Virus record (IMG/VR): IMGVR_UViG_3300047476_001516
Coordinates: 1-30,601 of that record
Source of the DNA: a virus
Direction: 5' to 3' (one strand)
DNA length: 30,601 nucleotides
Shown here piece by piece: positions 23,601 through 30,601 of this stretch (position 1 is its first letter; the number at the start of each line of letters is the position of its first letter). The notes beneath the pieces were generated by a model. It was not told where the DNA came from and ran no database searches. It worked only from the letters and a program-made list of their open reading frames with translations. The position numbers were made by a program, and so were the translations under genes.

Positions 23601-26600
23601 TGCTGCAATTGATGTAACTATTACTAATGAAATCGTAACTGTTAATTCTTATGGTGATTTTGTTGTTGGCAATATCTTTGGCGCTAATCTAACGGCTAAT
23701 GGCAATGCTACTATCGGTGGTACTGCTACTATCTCTGGTGATGCAAACGTAACGGGCGATGTTAACTCAAACAATCTATCTACAGTAAACGATGCGAACA
23801 TTGGTGGTAATCTAACTGTTTCTGGTATTCTAAATGCAGTAAATGTAAACTTCAGTGGCGACTTAGCTGTTGACGATCTAAATGCTAACACAGTTACAGC
23901 TAACGCTAATATCACTGGTGGTAATCTAATCTCCAACGCTTTGGTGAGAGGTAGCAATCTATTCTCTACTGCTACTATTACTGCTGTTGGTAATGTAACT
24001 GGTGGAAATATCACTACTTCTGGTAATGTTGACACCACTGGCACATTCAATGGCGCTAATCTTGTTCTATCTGGACAAGCCAATATTGCTGGACCCGCTA
24101 ATGTTGCAGGACAATTATCTGCAAATTCTCTGCGAGTTCAAACTACAGCTAACGTGGGTGGTGTTGCTAACGTGGTTGGTAACATCGTTGGTGGTTCAAA
24201 TGCAATAATCGCTGGTTATGCGAATATCGGTGGCAACATTAACGGTGCTGCTAACCTCAATATTCCAGATGACATTTATGCGAACAACGCTTATCTACGT
24301 AACTTCGTGTTTGCAAACGCTAATGTTACTGCTGGCAATTTGATATCTAATGCTCGCACCACGACCGTTACTTTACAAGTAACAAATGACGCTAATATTG
24401 TTGGCAACGAAGTTATTGGTGGCAATCTTGTTGTAAGTGGCGCTCACACCTATCTGAATACAACAAATGTTCTGATTACTGACCCTATCGTTGGCATTGG
24501 TCGCAACGCAAATAATGCACCATTGACTTCTGGTAATACACAAGATCGTGGTTCTCAACTCTGGTACTTCAACACAACTGAAAAATCGGCGTTCATGGGA
24601 CTTGATCAATCAGCTAATGCACTTATCGCGGCCCTCGATGTAACCATCGCTGGCGAAATCGTAACAGTAAACGATTATGGCAAATTTATTGCTGGTAATA
24701 TTGAAGCTACATCCGCTGTTGTTACGGGCAACGTTGCTGCTGGAAACTTCACTACTGCTGGTAATGTAATTGCATCAGGCAATGTTGGCGCTAACAATAT
24801 GACTGTTACTAATGACGCAAATGTTCTTGGTGACATGAATGTAGTTGGAACTCTAACTGCTGGTACAGTTGCATTTACAGGAAATCTGGACGTTAATGTA
24901 TTGAACGCGAATAGCATCAATGCAAACAGCAATATCACTGGTGGTAATCTAATCTCTAATGCGTTGGTCCAAGGTAGCAATGTATTCTCTACTGCGACTA
25001 TTACTGCTGTTGGTAATGTAACCGGCGGCAACATTGTTACTTCTAACTCTGTTGTTAGCAAAGACCTGTTGATGAGCGGCAATGCAAATATTGCTGGTAC
25101 AGCTAATGTACTGGGTGCACTATCTGCTAACTCACTTCAAGTACACACCAATGCGAATGTTGCTGGAACAGCTAACGTGGTTGGTAATATCGTCGGTGGT
25201 TCAAATGCAATTATCGCTGGATATGCAAATGTTGGTGGTAACATCAATGGTGGTGCTAACCTCAATATTCCAGATGACATTTATGCTAACAACATCTTCC
25301 TACGTAACTTCGTTTATGCAAATGCTAATGTAGTTGCTGGTAATCTGATCTCTAATGCCAACATTACTGGTGGCAATCTACTGATTAATCGCAATGCTCA
25401 AGTGGTTGGTAATCTGATTGTTGACGAAGACCTCATCGTAAACGGTAATACCACTTATATCAACATCGTTGATTATAATGTTCAAGACCCGATTATATCA
25501 TTGGGTGGTGGTCCAAACGGAGCGCCCCTGACAACTAATGACGGAAAAGATCGTGGTGAAAACATGATCTATTTCAGAGGAACTCAGAAATCCGCATTCG
25601 TTGGTTATGATAACTCTGCCAATACTATCACAGCAGCCGTTGATGTAACTATTGCTAATGAAGTAGTTACCGTAAACAGTTATGGTGCATTTGTTGTCGG
25701 TGATGCGTATGCTAATACCATCGCTGCCAATGGCAATATCTCTACATCAAGTTACTTTGTTGGTAATGCAGCATATCTTGATATGACGACCTTCACCGGT
25801 AATATCATACCCTCTGCAAATGTGACATATAGTCTCGGTAACGCTACTAATCAATGGAAAGACCTATGGGTTAGTAATGCTACGATCTATATCAATAGTA
25901 TTCCTCTAAGTGTAAACGCTAACACTGATCTCACCATTAACGGTGACCCAGTTGTTAGTATCAACCCGGCTACGTATGAAACTAATGTAGGTAATTTGGT
26001 AGTACCCAACACCGTATCTGCTGGCAATATAGCTGTTGCGGCTGATCTTACGGTTGCCAACACTATAACAGCGGCATTCTACTCTGGTGATGGTAACGGA
26101 CTTGTTAACCTATATCCACAGTTCGGTAATGCTGACGTTACTGCTGGCAATATCATCGCTAATAGTAACATTGGTGCTGCTAATCTAAGCGTTAGCAACC
26201 AAGCCAATATTGCTGGAGCAGCTAACGTTCTTGGAGCACTATCTGCCACATCATTGCAAGTACACACCAATGCAAATGTTTCTGGTAATGCAAATGTTTC
26301 CGGTAACATAAGCGGAGGAAATCTAGCTATATCAGGTGTTGCGAATGTTGGGGCTAATATCAATGGCGGTGCTAATCTAAATATCGCTGATGACATCTAT
26401 GCGAACAACGCTTATCTACGTAATTTCGTGTTCGCAAATGCGAATGTTACTGCCGGTAATCTGGTATCCAATGCTCGCACAACTACGGTTGATCTACGTG
26501 TTACTCAGAATGCCAATATCGTTGCAAATGCGGTTGTTGGTGGTAATATAACAACCAGTGGTTCTTTGGCTTATATCAATGCAACCACATTGGCTGTTGT

Positions 26601-29600
26601 TGATCCTATCGTTAGCTTTGGTCGCAATGCAAACGATGCGGTGCTAACGGCTGGCTCCACGGAAGATCGTGGTACACGCTTATGGTACTTCTCTGGTGCA
26701 TCTGAAAAATCAGCATTCATGGGATACGATCAATCTGCTCAAAAATTATTGGCAGCAACCGACGTATCCATCACCAATGAAGTTGTCACAGTTAATAACT
26801 ATGGTAATTTCGCGGTAGGTAACTTGGATGTAAATGATCATATTGTTGCAGTAGGCAACGTTTCTGGTAATAATATCAGAGCGGCAAACAACATGACTGC
26901 TCTCGGTAATATATCTGGAAACAATATATCGGCAACGAACAACGCTTCTTTTGGTGGCAACGTATCTATTGCTGGCACTTTGACTGCTAATATTGTTCAA
27001 TTCAGTGGCAACCTTGATTTGGATGTTATCAATGCCAACACCATTAATGCGAACAGCAATATCACTGGTGGCAATTTAATCTCCAATGCACTGGTACGCG
27101 GTAGCAATCTATATTCAACTGCGACAATCACAGCGGTTGGTAACGTAGCTGGTGGTAATGTTACAACGGCTGGTAATGTAGTTGCAACTGGAAACATTGA
27201 AGGCAATAATATTCTGATTCAGAATAGTGCAAATATCAATGGAAATGCCAATATTCTTGGCGCAACAACGACATTGACACTTGCTGTGGCAACCAATGCG
27301 ACATTCGGCGGAAATGCTACAGTAACTGGTAATATCAGCGGTAATAATCTGTCTATCAGCACCTATGCTAATGTTGCTGGAAATATTACAGGTGGCGCAA
27401 ATCTGATTCTCACTGATGATCTGTATGCAAATAATGCTTACTTGAGGAATAATGTATTCGCTAACACCAAGGTAACTGCTGGTAATATTCTATCTAATAG
27501 TGGTGTAACTGCACAAACGCTTGATATTATAACTAATGCAAGTGTTACTGGCAATCTAACGGTTGGTGGCAATCTGGATATCAATGGCAATCTGATTTAC
27601 ATTGATGTGGAAACACTTGCTGTAGAAGATCCGATTATCAGCGAAGGACGTGGTCCAAACAATACTCCTTTGACTGCAAACGATGGCAAAGATCGCGGCC
27701 TACAAATGTACTATTTCAATAATATTGAAAAATCTGCATTTGTTGGGTTTGATAATAGCGCCAATGACATGATTCTTGCACAATCTGTTACTATCGCTAA
27801 CGAAATTGTTACTGTTGATTACTACGGTAATATCATCATGGGCAATATTTTCGCTAGCAACGCAGACATCACTAATAATGTTGTTGTTGGTGGCAACCTT
27901 GCTGTATCTCGCGAAATCTACGGGAACGGCAATATCTTCATTGACGGAAACGGTACATTTGGTGGAGAAATGGATGTTGCTGGTAATTCTAATGTTGGTG
28001 GTGATTTGGTTGTCATCGGCAATATCACTTGTGATTACCTGATTCCTGGCAACCTAACTCTAGCGAACATCGTTAGTAATAACATGTGGTTAAGTGGGTT
28101 CGCTCAAGTCGCTGGAAACCTAAGCTCACTGAACTTCACTACACCGGGTAATGTTACAGCTAATGGAAACATCAGCGGTAACATGGTCAATGGAACAACA
28201 TTCACGGTTGGTGCAAACGGTTCTATTCAAATGAGTGCTGCTAGTTGGAATCCTCCTACTACTGGTCTTCGCAGTGCTGGTACTCGCATTGTTTACTCAC
28301 CTGACGTAAGCGCAACAACGGCTGATTTTGCGGTAGGTATGCAAGCATATAACACAACAGAAGGCGCAATGTGGCATTCAGTTGGCTCAAGTGCTGATGC
28401 ATTCTTATGGTATGCAGCATCATCTGAGATCGCTCGCCTTACCGGCAATGGCAATATGGTTGTGAGCAATGTTGTTACTGCTACCACATTGATGACCAAT
28501 GGCAATGCTCTTAGCATCACTGGTAATGTAATCAAAACAACTGGTGCAAACATTGATATTGATCCGGTTGGTGGTGGCGCTGCTGATGGCAACGTTAACG
28601 TTCTTGGTAATCTATTCATTTCTGGGCAAACAACATTCTCTAACATCTTGGTTTCAGGATGGGCGAATATTGAAGGCGACACCGTTCTTGGTAATGCGGC
28701 ATCTGATACCGTCACCATTAACGCCAATACGGTCAGTATTCCCAACAGTCTAAACTTTGATAGCAGCACACTCTTTATTGATGCGACGAACAATCGGGTA
28801 GGTATGGGAACCAATGCTCCAGGAAATCGCTTGGATGTAATTGGAAATGCTTATGTAAGTACTAACTTGGTAGTGGACGGTTGGGGTAATATCACCGGTA
28901 ATGCTAATATCGGTGGATATGCTAATATCGGCGGTGATGCAAATGTTGCTGGTAATGCAAGATTGGGTGGAAATCTACTAATCTCTGGTAATATCATTCC
29001 AAGTGCAAATAACACATTCACTCTTGGTAATGCAACCAATCAATGGGATGAAGTTTATATTGCTGCAAACACGCTATTCTTCAATAGTCTTGCTCTGAAG
29101 GTAGATGGTAATACTGATCTTCAGTTTAATAACGATACAGTGGTCAGTGTTGATCCAGCATCTTATCTAACCAATGTTGGCAATCTGGTTGTTCCAAATA
29201 CAGTTACTATGACAAATGCTGTAGTTAACGGCAATACAACGCTAGGTGATGCAGCTGCCGATGTTTTGACCATCAATGGCACAGCAGTTAGTATTCCAAA
29301 CAATCTAAACTTTGATAGCAACACATTCTTCATTGATGCTACCAATAATAGGGTTGGTGTTAATACTAATGCACCCGGCAATGCAGTTGATGTAATAGGC
29401 AACGAGTATGTATCTGGTAATATCAATGTAGCAGCCAATGTCGTTGCTGGTAACGTAACAACTGCTGGTATTGCAAATGTTGGTACATTGGCTGTTACTG
29501 GTGCTACGTCAATCACCGGTAATATCACTGCTGGTAATATCACTACTGCTGGTATTGCAAATGTTGGTACATTGGCTGTTACTGGCAACGAAACGATTGC

Positions 29601-30601
29601 AGGTACATCAACAGTTACTGGTAATATCACTGGTGGCAATATCACTACTGCTGGTATTGCAAATGTTGGTACATTGGCTGTTACTGGCAGCACAACTCTT
29701 GGTGATGCAGCGGGTGATACATTAACCATCAATGGCACAGCAGTTAGTATTCCAAACAATCTAAACTTTGATAGCAACACATTCTTCATTGATGCTACCA
29801 ATAACAGAGTTGGCGTGAATACTAATGCACCCGGCAATGCTATTGATGTTACTGGCGCAGCATATGTTAGTTCAACTCTAACAACTGTTGGTAATATCAC
29901 AACATCTAATACCGTAATTGCTGCTGAATACAAAACTAACAGCAATGCAATGACTATTAGTGGCAACTCCATTCTATCGTCTGGTTCAAGTATTACGATT
30001 GATCCAAATGGCGGTGGAGCGGCAGACGGCAATGTATTCATTCTAGGCAATCTGCAAGTCTCTGGGAACATTACCTCCGTTGACTTTGCTACTGCTACCA
30101 CAAGTAACTTGGTATGGCAATCCGCCAATAACGCAATTAATGCAGCAGCTGCATCTGGTGGTGGTCTTGAGGTTGGCAACATTGCCTCTCCGTTTGCTTC
30201 ATTGCTATTCAGTTCAGTGGCCAATAGATGGGTAACAAACATCGGACTAAACGTAACTGATGCAATCAATGCTACCGGAACTGCTACGGTTAACGCATTG
30301 ACCTCTAATGGAGCAATCAGTGGTACTGCTATCAGTGGTACAACCGGTGTATTGAGTTCAACCTTGAACGTTGCTGGAACTGCTACGGTTAACGCATTGA
30401 CCTCTAATGGAGCAATCAGTGGTACTGCTATCAGTGGTACAACCGGTGTATTGAGTTCAACCTTGAACGTTGCTGGAACTGCTACGGTTAACGCATTGAC
30501 CTCTAATGGAGCAATCAGTGGTACTGCTATCAGTGGTACAACCGGTGTATTGAGTTCAACCTTGAACGTTGCTGGAACTGCTACGGTTAACGCATTGACC
30601 T
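17650..30601 (+). CDS. Giant modular tail fibre (more than 4,300 residues, open at window end)
   Basis: One frame runs from the ATG at 17650 to the last base without a stop in the stretches I read. Residues 1-150 repeat the N-terminal domain of the previous gene. A short-period region (about 18880-19550) of SxITAxxxITGQ-type units follows. Then come about ten copies of an 80-90 residue module (TYIN...VQDPIISLG.GPN..PLT.NDGKDRGE...YF...KSAFVGYD.S...AAIDVTI.NEIVTVN.YG.FVVGN) starting near 19552, 19927, 20472, 21292, 22384, 23419, 24446, 25449, 26569 and 27592. They are joined by N/G/A-rich beta-helix sequence with DDIYANNAYLRNFVFANA elements. The C-terminal part has fibre motifs FFIDATNNRVGVNTNAPGNA and ends in exact 33-residue repeats. 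It is very probably a long tail fibre made as a trimer; the C-terminus is not in the window. Confidence 0.88.
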   Translation, partial: MALTKPRAAQLYDIDYKQAALVVTTTNIALVGGAPNVVDGVALAQNSRVLVTGQSIPAQNGIYTVTTLGTGVSGTWTRSQDATVTGQLLSGTIITVTEGVVNRDSQWMLTTDGVITIGTTAIQFAKFSDKTFSEIDANGVAIIATTFGDTLNILPGNNISIVGDASSKTITIAATIAQPTQIINGSSRVYIPSANSNVAISVGAISNVAVFSPSGLGLVGSLSTTGNAAIGGNLTVAGTYTAGNIVVGNITIPHGGRIVGDLIPAIDSTFSLGNATSKWKDLWLSNSTLYIGNTTVSTNSTGQLTVNGNTVVTAAANGLLNVSNIAVTNTIFASGIYVSNANRDAPVSADIVIATEVRGNLLIGNGAFITDIYSNANVANYLANYSGQFGNGNIQLSVANINANGYITSTSSITGASLVSNSTITAGGSLTAQSIVSNSSISAATTITGQALASNSFISAVSTIVGQQIIGNVAVSTPGTMTGGDVVSNNSITAAGIILGQDITANDTVTAGGVLTGQEIVSNTFVLAEDIISNDSIIAGGDVLANAIYANNNIFAGGTIATASSVIGHNFIANESITAGDFIDSQSSITGQSILSNTSIAGQSLNIAQSGQFGKDLSVGGNIHVAGNAYVEGNVTYINIEELSVQDPIISMGRGPNNTPLTANDGFDRGEQMWYYTTLEQSAFIGYQNSTGKLLAANNVTITNEIVTVNNFGTFEVGNLEAENVAISGDIAVINAYITNDAVVGGNLVSNDTFVADGQNTFINSGVTAIRGTIFGVGREANNASLTADDGFDRGEQLWYFDVAGNVEKSAFMGYDNSMDVMIIATDATVTGNIATVNNYGNVMVGNVIGQNVITQNADISTLATVQDLVVNAMTTTTDLNVLNDANIGGTLTLNDLQATTANIGTLVVPVLATIEELIVNQDANVLGNVIVTEDLIVSGQNTFINSSDFEISDPVIGIGRGANNTPLSSNDTKDRGEQLWWFDANTVTEKSAFIGYSSFNDKLFAAIDVTVTNEQVTTIHNYGNFVVGNLEGQFATLSANVDAGNLNAVANVNAGNVLISRDAFITGNSNVTGNIIGSNLLINNTANIQGNANIIGNANVTGTLDVIAPAYLRGGANISSYANIGGNLIVNNISTGNVDAGNINLANSINVGKFANITGKITGGNDLVLAGSANISGNASITGNITGNYMSINNDVTIGGNALIIGNAIIDGNVTYINIEDYNVQDPIISLGTGPNGAPLTFNDGKDRGENMVYYRGTQKSAFIGYDESANTLTAAIDVTIANEIVSVNAYGNFVVGNVFGANITGSGNIGGNNINATNDVTIGNSLTVTGSISMAGPLVADSVTSNTTITAVGNVSGGNLVTANLVQGSNLYSTATITAVGNVSGANVTTTGNVVATGNLVAGANLLVSGVANFVGNVAAGNFTTTGNVVASGNVNTASTFNGANLNVTNTANIGNAANVVGRLGVGSLVVETNANIVGTASVGGNISTGANAIIAGYANVAGNINGSANLNIPDNIYANNIFLRNFVFANANVTAGNLISNAKITGVDIAISRDANVVGNLTIGGNLVVDGGFGDLNVTSLTVEDPIVLFGGGPNNAPLANNDGKDRGTGLNYFNAGPKVGFFGYDNSQTEIVAALDVTIANEVVTYHDWGTFRAGNIAAQTATVSGNIIASGNVAASNVNVSANVNTANLYASGMANIIGNLDVNGNLNAVHINASGNLAIDNLSANTITSNGNISGSNLNASGNVAAIGNIQTAAGILATGNIKGANLISTGNTISMGNVVANLSLLGNGLAVTGTANIVGAANVQGELSVTDLKVANSANLGGANLVTTGNISGNNLIISRVANIGGNVNIGGNANIANDIYANNAYLRNFVYANANVVAGNLISNANITGGNILINRDAQVTGNLIIGQDLIVDGNTTYINIVDYNIQDPIISLGGGPNGTPLTLNDGKDRGENMIYFRGTQKSAFVGYDNSANTITAAIDVTITNEIVTVNSYGDFVVGNIFGANLTANGNATIGGTATISGDANVTGDVNSNNLSTVNDANIGGNLTVSGILNAVNVNFSGDLAVDDLNANTVTANANITGGNLISNALVRGSNLFSTATITAVGNVTGGNITTSGNVDTTGTFNGANLVLSGQANIAGPANVAGQLSANSLRVQTTANVGGVANVVGNIVGGSNAIIAGYANIGGNINGAANLNIPDDIYANNAYLRNFVFANANVTAGNLISNARTTTVTLQVTNDANIVGNEVIGGNLVVSGAHTYLNTTNVLITDPIVGIGRNANNAPLTSGNTQDRGSQLWYFNTTEKSAFMGLDQSANALIAALDVTIAGEIVTVNDYGKFIAGNIEATSAVVTGNVAAGNFTTAGNVIASGNVGANNMTVTNDANVLGDMNVVGTLTAGTVAFTGNLDVNVLNANSINANSNITGGNLISNALVQGSNVFSTATITAVGNVTGGNIVTSNSVVSKDLLMSGNANIAGTANVLGALSANSLQVHTNANVAGTANVVGNIVGGSNAIIAGYANVGGNINGGANLNIPDDIYANNIFLRNFVYANANVVAGNLISNANITGGNLLINRNAQVVGNLIVDEDLIVNGNTTYINIVDYNVQDPIISLGGGPNGAPLTTNDGKDRGENMIYFRGTQKSAFVGYDNSANTITAAVDVTIANEVVTVNSYGAFVVGDAYANTIAANGNISTSSYFVGNAAYLDMTTFTGNIIPSANVTYSLGNATNQWKDLWVSNATIYINSIPLSVNANTDLTINGDPVVSINPATYETNVGNLVVPNTVSAGNIAVAADLTVANTITAAFYSGDGNGLVNLYPQFGNADVTAGNIIANSNIGAANLSVSNQANIAGAANVLGALSATSLQVHTNANVSGNANVSGNISGGNLAISGVANVGANINGGANLNIADDIYANNAYLRNFVFANANVTAGNLVSNARTTTVDLRVTQNANIVANAVVGGNITTSGSLAYINATTLAVVDPIVSFGRNANDAVLTAGSTEDRGTRLWYFSGASEKSAFMGYDQSAQKLLAATDVSITNEVVTVNNYGNFAVGNLDVNDHIVAVGNVSGNNIRAANNMTALGNISGNNISATNNASFGGNVSIAGTLTANIVQFSGNLDLDVINANTINANSNITGGNLISNALVRGSNLYSTATITAVGNVAGGNVTTAGNVVATGNIEGNNILIQNSANINGNANILGATTTLTLAVATNATFGGNATVTGNISGNNLSISTYANVAGNITGGANLILTDDLYANNAYLRNNVFANTKVTAGNILSNSGVTAQTLDIITNASVTGNLTVGGNLDINGNLIYIDVETLAVEDPIISEGRGPNNTPLTANDGKDRGLQMYYFNNIEKSAFVGFDNSANDMILAQSVTIANEIVTVDYYGNIIMGNIFASNADITNNVVVGGNLAVSREIYGNGNIFIDGNGTFGGEMDVAGNSNVGGDLVVIGNITCDYLIPGNLTLANIVSNNMWLSGFAQVAGNLSSLNFTTPGNVTANGNISGNMVNGTTFTVGANGSIQMSAASWNPPTTGLRSAGTRIVYSPDVSATTADFAVGMQAYNTTEGAMWHSVGSSADAFLWYAASSEIARLTGNGNMVVSNVVTATTLMTNGNALSITGNVIKTTGANIDIDPVGGGAADGNVNVLGNLFISGQTTFSNILVSGWANIEGDTVLGNAASDTVTINANTVSIPNSLNFDSSTLFIDATNNRVGMGTNAPGNRLDVIGNAYVSTNLVVDGWGNITGNANIGGYANIGGDANVAGNARLGGNLLISGNIIPSANNTFTLGNATNQWDEVYIAANTLFFNSLALKVDGNTDLQFNNDTVVSVDPASYLTNVGNLVVPNTVTMTNAVVNGNTTLGDAAADVLTINGTAVSIPNNLNFDSNTFFIDATNNRVGVNTNAPGNAVDVIGNEYVSGNINVAANVVAGNVTTAGIANVGTLAVTGATSITGNITAGNITTAGIANVGTLAVTGNETIAGTSTVTGNITGGNITTAGIANVGTLAVTGSTTLGDAAGDTLTINGTAVSIPNNLNFDSNTFFIDATNNRVGVNTNAPGNAIDVTGAAYVSSTLTTVGNITTSNTVIAAEYKTNSNAMTISGNSILSSGSSITIDPNGGGAADGNVFILGNLQVSGNITSVDFATATTSNLVWQSANNAINAAAASGGGLEVGNIASPFASLLFSSVANRWVTNIGLNVTDAINATGTATVNALTSNGAISGTAISGTTGVLSSTLNVAGTATVNALTSNGAISGTAISGTTGVLSSTLNVAGTATVNALTSNGAISGTAISGTTGVLSSTLNVAGTATVNALT
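29263..29840 (+). repeat. Duplicated fibre block within the giant gene
   Basis: A segment of about 110 bases (INGTAVSIPNNLNFDSNTFF and the following DATNNRVGVNTNAPGNA) occurs at about 29270-29385 and again at about 29727-29842, nearly identical in DNA. Between them, units coding NITTAGIANVGTLAVTG recur three times. A more diverged copy lies at about 28720-28830. Confidence 0.75.
30301..30601 (+). repeat. Exact 99-bp tandem repeats at the window end
   Basis: Three identical copies (30301-30399, 30400-30498, 30499-30597) and the first four bases of a fourth. Each codes for 33 residues (TSNGAISGTAISGTT..., STLNVAGTATVNAL). The window stops inside them, so the true copy number is unknown. Confidence 0.95.

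Noticed and set aside
19047-30269. Many long minus-strand frames under the giant fibre gene, including one of 368 aa
   Set aside because: All are proline/leucine/threonine-rich antisense readings of the N/G/A-rich repeats, without ribosome-binding sites.
30301-30601. Tandem repeats as CRISPR or origin iterons
   Set aside because: 99-bp exact coding repeats with no spacer, continuous with the fibre frame.
1-30601. tRNA or rRNA genes, integrase, attachment sites, origin
   Set aside because: I looked for cloverleaf-like segments and integrase motifs and saw none; absence cannot be proved by eye.

Overview
The window looks like part of a large T4-like (myovirus-type) bacteriophage genome that infects a gammaproteobacterial methanotroph. 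It is joined at its left end to DNA that reads like the bacterial host. The phage signs are several GIY-YIG homing-endonuclease-type genes, ORF-less group I introns, a repeated GATAAATA motif like T4 late promoters (TATAAATA), and a long run of tail-fibre genes. The methanotroph sign is pmoC, the C subunit of particulate methane monooxygenase. pmoC-carrying freshwater phages are already known, so phage pmoC itself is not new. The structure of this copy and the RNA elements around it are what stand out.

Layout. 1-624 (minus): flavocytochrome c sulfide dehydrogenase pair (cytochrome subunit, then a cut-off flavoprotein), GC-richer than the rest. 937-2723 (plus): pmoC in five exons broken by four group I introns of about 250 nt. 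Exons 2-4 are only 13, 23 and 30 nt. Spliced, it gives a 259-residue PmoC with all six copper ligands (CuC D127, H131, H144; CuD N198, H202, H216). The introns all fall in the stretch coding for the CuD site. 2753-3514 (minus): free-standing GIY-YIG endonuclease. 3607-5020: three small unknown genes, two of them under near-identical sigma70 promoters. 5096-7405 (minus): 769-residue protein with 14 DUF4116-type repeats. 7457-11232: a small membrane protein, a zinc-finger GIY-YIG gene, a structural gene whose second codon is followed by a fifth group I intron, a 62-residue protein, and a third GIY-YIG gene with eight C-terminal repeats. 11280-13116: a Rossmann-like unknown and an IS605-type TnpB with an intact RuvC triad. 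13154-30601: six structural/tail-fibre genes, the last an open frame of more than 4,300 codons that leaves the window inside exact 99-bp tandem repeats.

How it fits together. The five introns carry no ORF, so their spread probably depends on endonucleases supplied in trans. Each of the three GIY-YIG genes is preceded by the same arrangement: a GATAAATA motif, a hairpin whose two stems are conserved by compensatory changes in all three copies, a CTAA tract, and a GAGGA ribosome-binding site ending in ATCAGC before ATG. This covarying leader is the best candidate here for an undescribed regulatory RNA. The pmoC arrangement resembles cyanophage psbA, where a host-derived metabolic gene also carries a group I intron next to a free-standing endonuclease, but with four introns packed into about 70 coding nucleotides.

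Main cautions. The sharp change in composition and codon use at the pmoC exon 1/intron 1 boundary could mean recent recombination with the host or a chimeric assembly. Intron 1 appears to end in A instead of the near-universal G. Splicing is inferred from sequence only.
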